Assembly: GCA_016271365.2 (NCBI GenBank) | Contig: CM057456.1 | Coordinates: forward strand, 889,510,001-889,574,000 | DNA: 64,000 nucleotides | Reading direction: 5' to 3' | From: Neoceratodus forsteri | Taxonomy: Eukaryota > Chordata > Ceratodontiformes > Ceratodontidae | Shown here: piece after piece, positions 62,527 through 64,000 of the stretch | Layout of the letters: each line of letters opens with the position of its first letter | How positions within the stretch are numbered: position 1 is the first letter of the stretch | The notes under the pieces: generated by a model | Seen by the model: the letters and a program-made list of their open reading frames with translations, nothing else | Told to the model about the DNA's origin: nothing | Database searches by the model: none | Program-made: the position numbers and the translations under genes

Positions 62527-62984
62527 ACACTGTCTCTGCCCTGCAGTGCCAGCTGATGCTACCTCAAATCTCACAGCTTAAGAGTTCTCCATTAGCTCAG
62601 GAGGATGGAGAGCCAGGGTGGAACCCCTTGTGAACAGGATCCCTTTTCAACGGTTTTCCCCAACCCCCCACCAGGGATACTTCTATGGTTTTAACCACTT
62701 AGAAAATTATTCCTTTTCTTTCTTATATCTAAATGTATAGATGTATTGGAGGGGCTAAATCAGGGTGGCAGTAGGAGAGGTATCTTCAAAAGAAATAGAT
62801 CTTTCAACTTCTTTTCCCATATTTATACTTTTCCCACATATTCCACATTCTGACTTAGTCTCTTTTCTTACATCCTTTTTGATTTACAAATACTGAAATG
62901 TATAACAAAAAGATCAATAATGCACCATCAAATAACCCAGAACCATGGAAATTAGTCCCAACTTACTATATATACATAGTGTCC

Positions 62985-63770
62985 CTTATATTTTCATATT
63001 GGGCTTCACCAAAATAGATTTCAATCGCAATCCTCATTAAGTCCTATATGAGGATTTGTGCAATTCAGAGTATAAATAAAGAAAAACTCCTTTTTCCAGA
63101 GTTGTGTGTCCCATTCCTGTTCTATTGCTCCAAGAGGTCTGCTGACATACTCCAGACCCCCAAAACGTAAAGAGGAAACTGAATGGCCTGCAGAATTAAA
63201 ATGTCTTGCAACTGTGGAGTTTCTGTCATTCAGGCGAATGTCACTTTTGTGCTCACTGATATGGTTCCTCAGTTCCCTTGTTGTTTTTCATATGTAAAGT
63301 TTGTCACATGGGCATCTCAAAATATAAATCACACAGTCCATTTTGCAGTTTATATGTTGCTTTATTGCAAATGTTCTATTAGTATACGGATCCTCAAAAT
63401 AGTTCTTCTTGCAGGTGTTATTGCATTAAAAGCAATGTCCACAGGGAAAGCTACCAGAGGCCAATGGTCCCAGTAAAAGTTGTCTAGTTGTTGTCTTTGT
63501 AGTATAGTGTTGTGTATGTACTAACTGGTCCCTAATTGTTGGGTTCTTTCTTGAAGTGCATAAAGGCTGATTCTTAAAGTGAGCCACTTCCATGACCTCT
63601 GTTTGTATAATGTGCCAATATTCTTTTATGATTTTTTTTAACCTTCCAACTCAAGTGGTTATATGCTGTTGAAAATACTATTCTTTCCCCTATATTTTTT
63701 GGTGGGAGAGGGGTTAGGTCTAACAAATTCTTCCCTCGGTTGCTCCGATATTTCTCATCTTGTATTTTCC
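62985..63770 (-). pseudogene. Penelope-like RT C-terminus and GIY-YIG endonuclease remnant
   Basis: Read on minus: NPTIRDQLVHTQHYTTKTTT, GSFPCGHCF (CxxC), then CNNTCKKNYF, then the GIY-YIG start CVIYILRCPCDKLYI with KTTRELRNHISEHKSDIRLN. HFNSAGHSVSSLRFGGLEYV and GAIEQEWDTQLWKKEFFLY come last. The endonuclease cuts DNA for retroelement insertion. The second GIY-YIG motif, normally YIG-K-T, has its Gly codon changed to TGA (near 63295), and a TAA follows GHCF. These nonsense changes and a frameshift upstream make it inactive. The Cys motif before GIY-YIG is typical of Neptune-like vertebrate families. Confidence 0.88.
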
Positions 63771-63827
63771 ACTAAACTGTAGTTATATCCCCAAGGAGAA
63801 TTTATAAATGTTGGGCAACCTGCACCT

Positions 63828-63892
63828 AGGTTTTTGATAGCACAGCTTAAACCCAGTTTGCACTGTGCTAACCTTTTGAAAATGGGGTCCTA
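63828..63892 (-). mobile_element. Solo end of the palindromic element family
   Basis: On minus: GGACCCCATTTTCAAAAGG, TTAGCACAGTGCAAACTGGG. This matches the left end of copy A at 49038 (GACCCATTTTGAAAAGG, TTAGCATGGCACAAACTGGG). Only the terminal ~60 bp is present. Confidence 0.7.
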
Positions 63893-63902
63893 AGTGTTGC
63901 AA

Positions 63903-64000
63903 TTTAGTGTTTGAAAATGAAAGCCATGAATCTGGGCATATACAGTACTGCCAACGCTATTGCATCTGCCCAGAGTCATGGTTTGCATTTTCAAACATTA
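63903..64000. mobile_element. Small MITE/hairpin at the right edge
   Basis: TTTAGTGTTTGAAAATG at the left pairs with CATTTTCAAACATTA at the right. CCATGA...GGGCA and TGCCC...TCATGG pair inside, leaving a loop of about 25 bp. It is a 98-bp fold-back ending at the window edge, where it may continue. Confidence 0.7.

Larger units (their letters stand above)
61644..63790 (-). mobile_element. Penelope-like element, minus strand, 5'-truncated
   Basis: It is the 3' part of a Penelope-type retroelement: the end of the RT/linker and GIY-YIG endonuclease (62985-63770), then about 1.2 kb of 3' sequence. That sequence holds a hammerhead-ribozyme-like core at 61722-61757. Its left limit is not sharply defined; it abuts the L1 target duplication near 61644. 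It is 5'-truncated near 63790. Confidence 0.8.

Overview
This window looks like intergenic DNA from a large, repeat-rich vertebrate genome. I found no host protein-coding gene, rRNA or functional tRNA. Almost everything recognisable is transposable-element or tandem-repeat DNA of several ages, much of it nested. CR1-, L2- and L1/Tx1-type LINEs, a Penelope-like element, a tyrosine-recombinase-type split-repeat element, MIR-like CORE-SINEs, a 5S-rRNA-derived SINE and many fold-back DNA elements occur together. That mix fits an amphibian or another non-mammalian tetrapod/lobe-finned lineage. The CR1 3' tails (octamer TTTCTATG) remind me of caecilian sequence, but this is a low-confidence guess.

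Layout. 1-1.6 kb: CR1-like LINE on the minus strand, ORF1 esterase domain followed by the ORF2 endonuclease. 2.2-2.9 kb: 661-bp fold-back with TTAA ends. 3.5-4.1 kb: CR1 tail and 5S-type SINE. 5.1-7.7 kb: CR1 on plus. 9.0-16.35 kb: a putative 7.4-kb element bounded by A1...B1-A2-B2 split direct repeats, with a pyrimidine-rich interior. 17.2-18 kb: two fold-backs, one containing a short ORF. 18.8-21.2 kb: CR1 tails and a tRNA-derived SINE. 21.7-25.2 kb: L2-type LINEs on plus. 25.8-26.25 kb: fold-back with a GCGAAGC apex. 26.4-31.8 kb: 50-bp minisatellite with an 892-bp higher-order repeat, split by a palindromic element (CAAG duplication) and a SINE (14-bp duplication). 31.8-35.4 kb: CORE-SINE and CR1 pieces. 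35.7-37.1 kb: 43-bp minisatellite. 38.4-40.2 kb: L1-like ORF1 split by a SINE. 40.7-47.3 kb: paired fold-backs and a local duplication, one copy of which was hit by an L2. 47.7-48.4 kb: internally deleted CR1/L3. 49.0-53.9 kb: two palindromic elements with minisatellite arms, in opposite orientation. 53.9-61.6 kb: nearly full-length L1/Tx1 on minus with a 15-bp target duplication. 61.6-63.8 kb: Penelope-like element on minus. 63.8-64 kb: palindromic-element end and a small MITE.

None of the elements looks active. Every long reading frame carries frameshifts or stops, except short intact segments such as the L1 endonuclease and ORF1. Interrupted tandem repeats act as empty sites, so several insertion boundaries can be read to the base. 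The most interesting signals are the palindromic elements with minisatellite arms, the shared GCGAAGC-type apex in several fold-backs, the split-repeat element without recognisable coding sequence, and the new-looking ~550-680-bp tRNA-derived SINE family.
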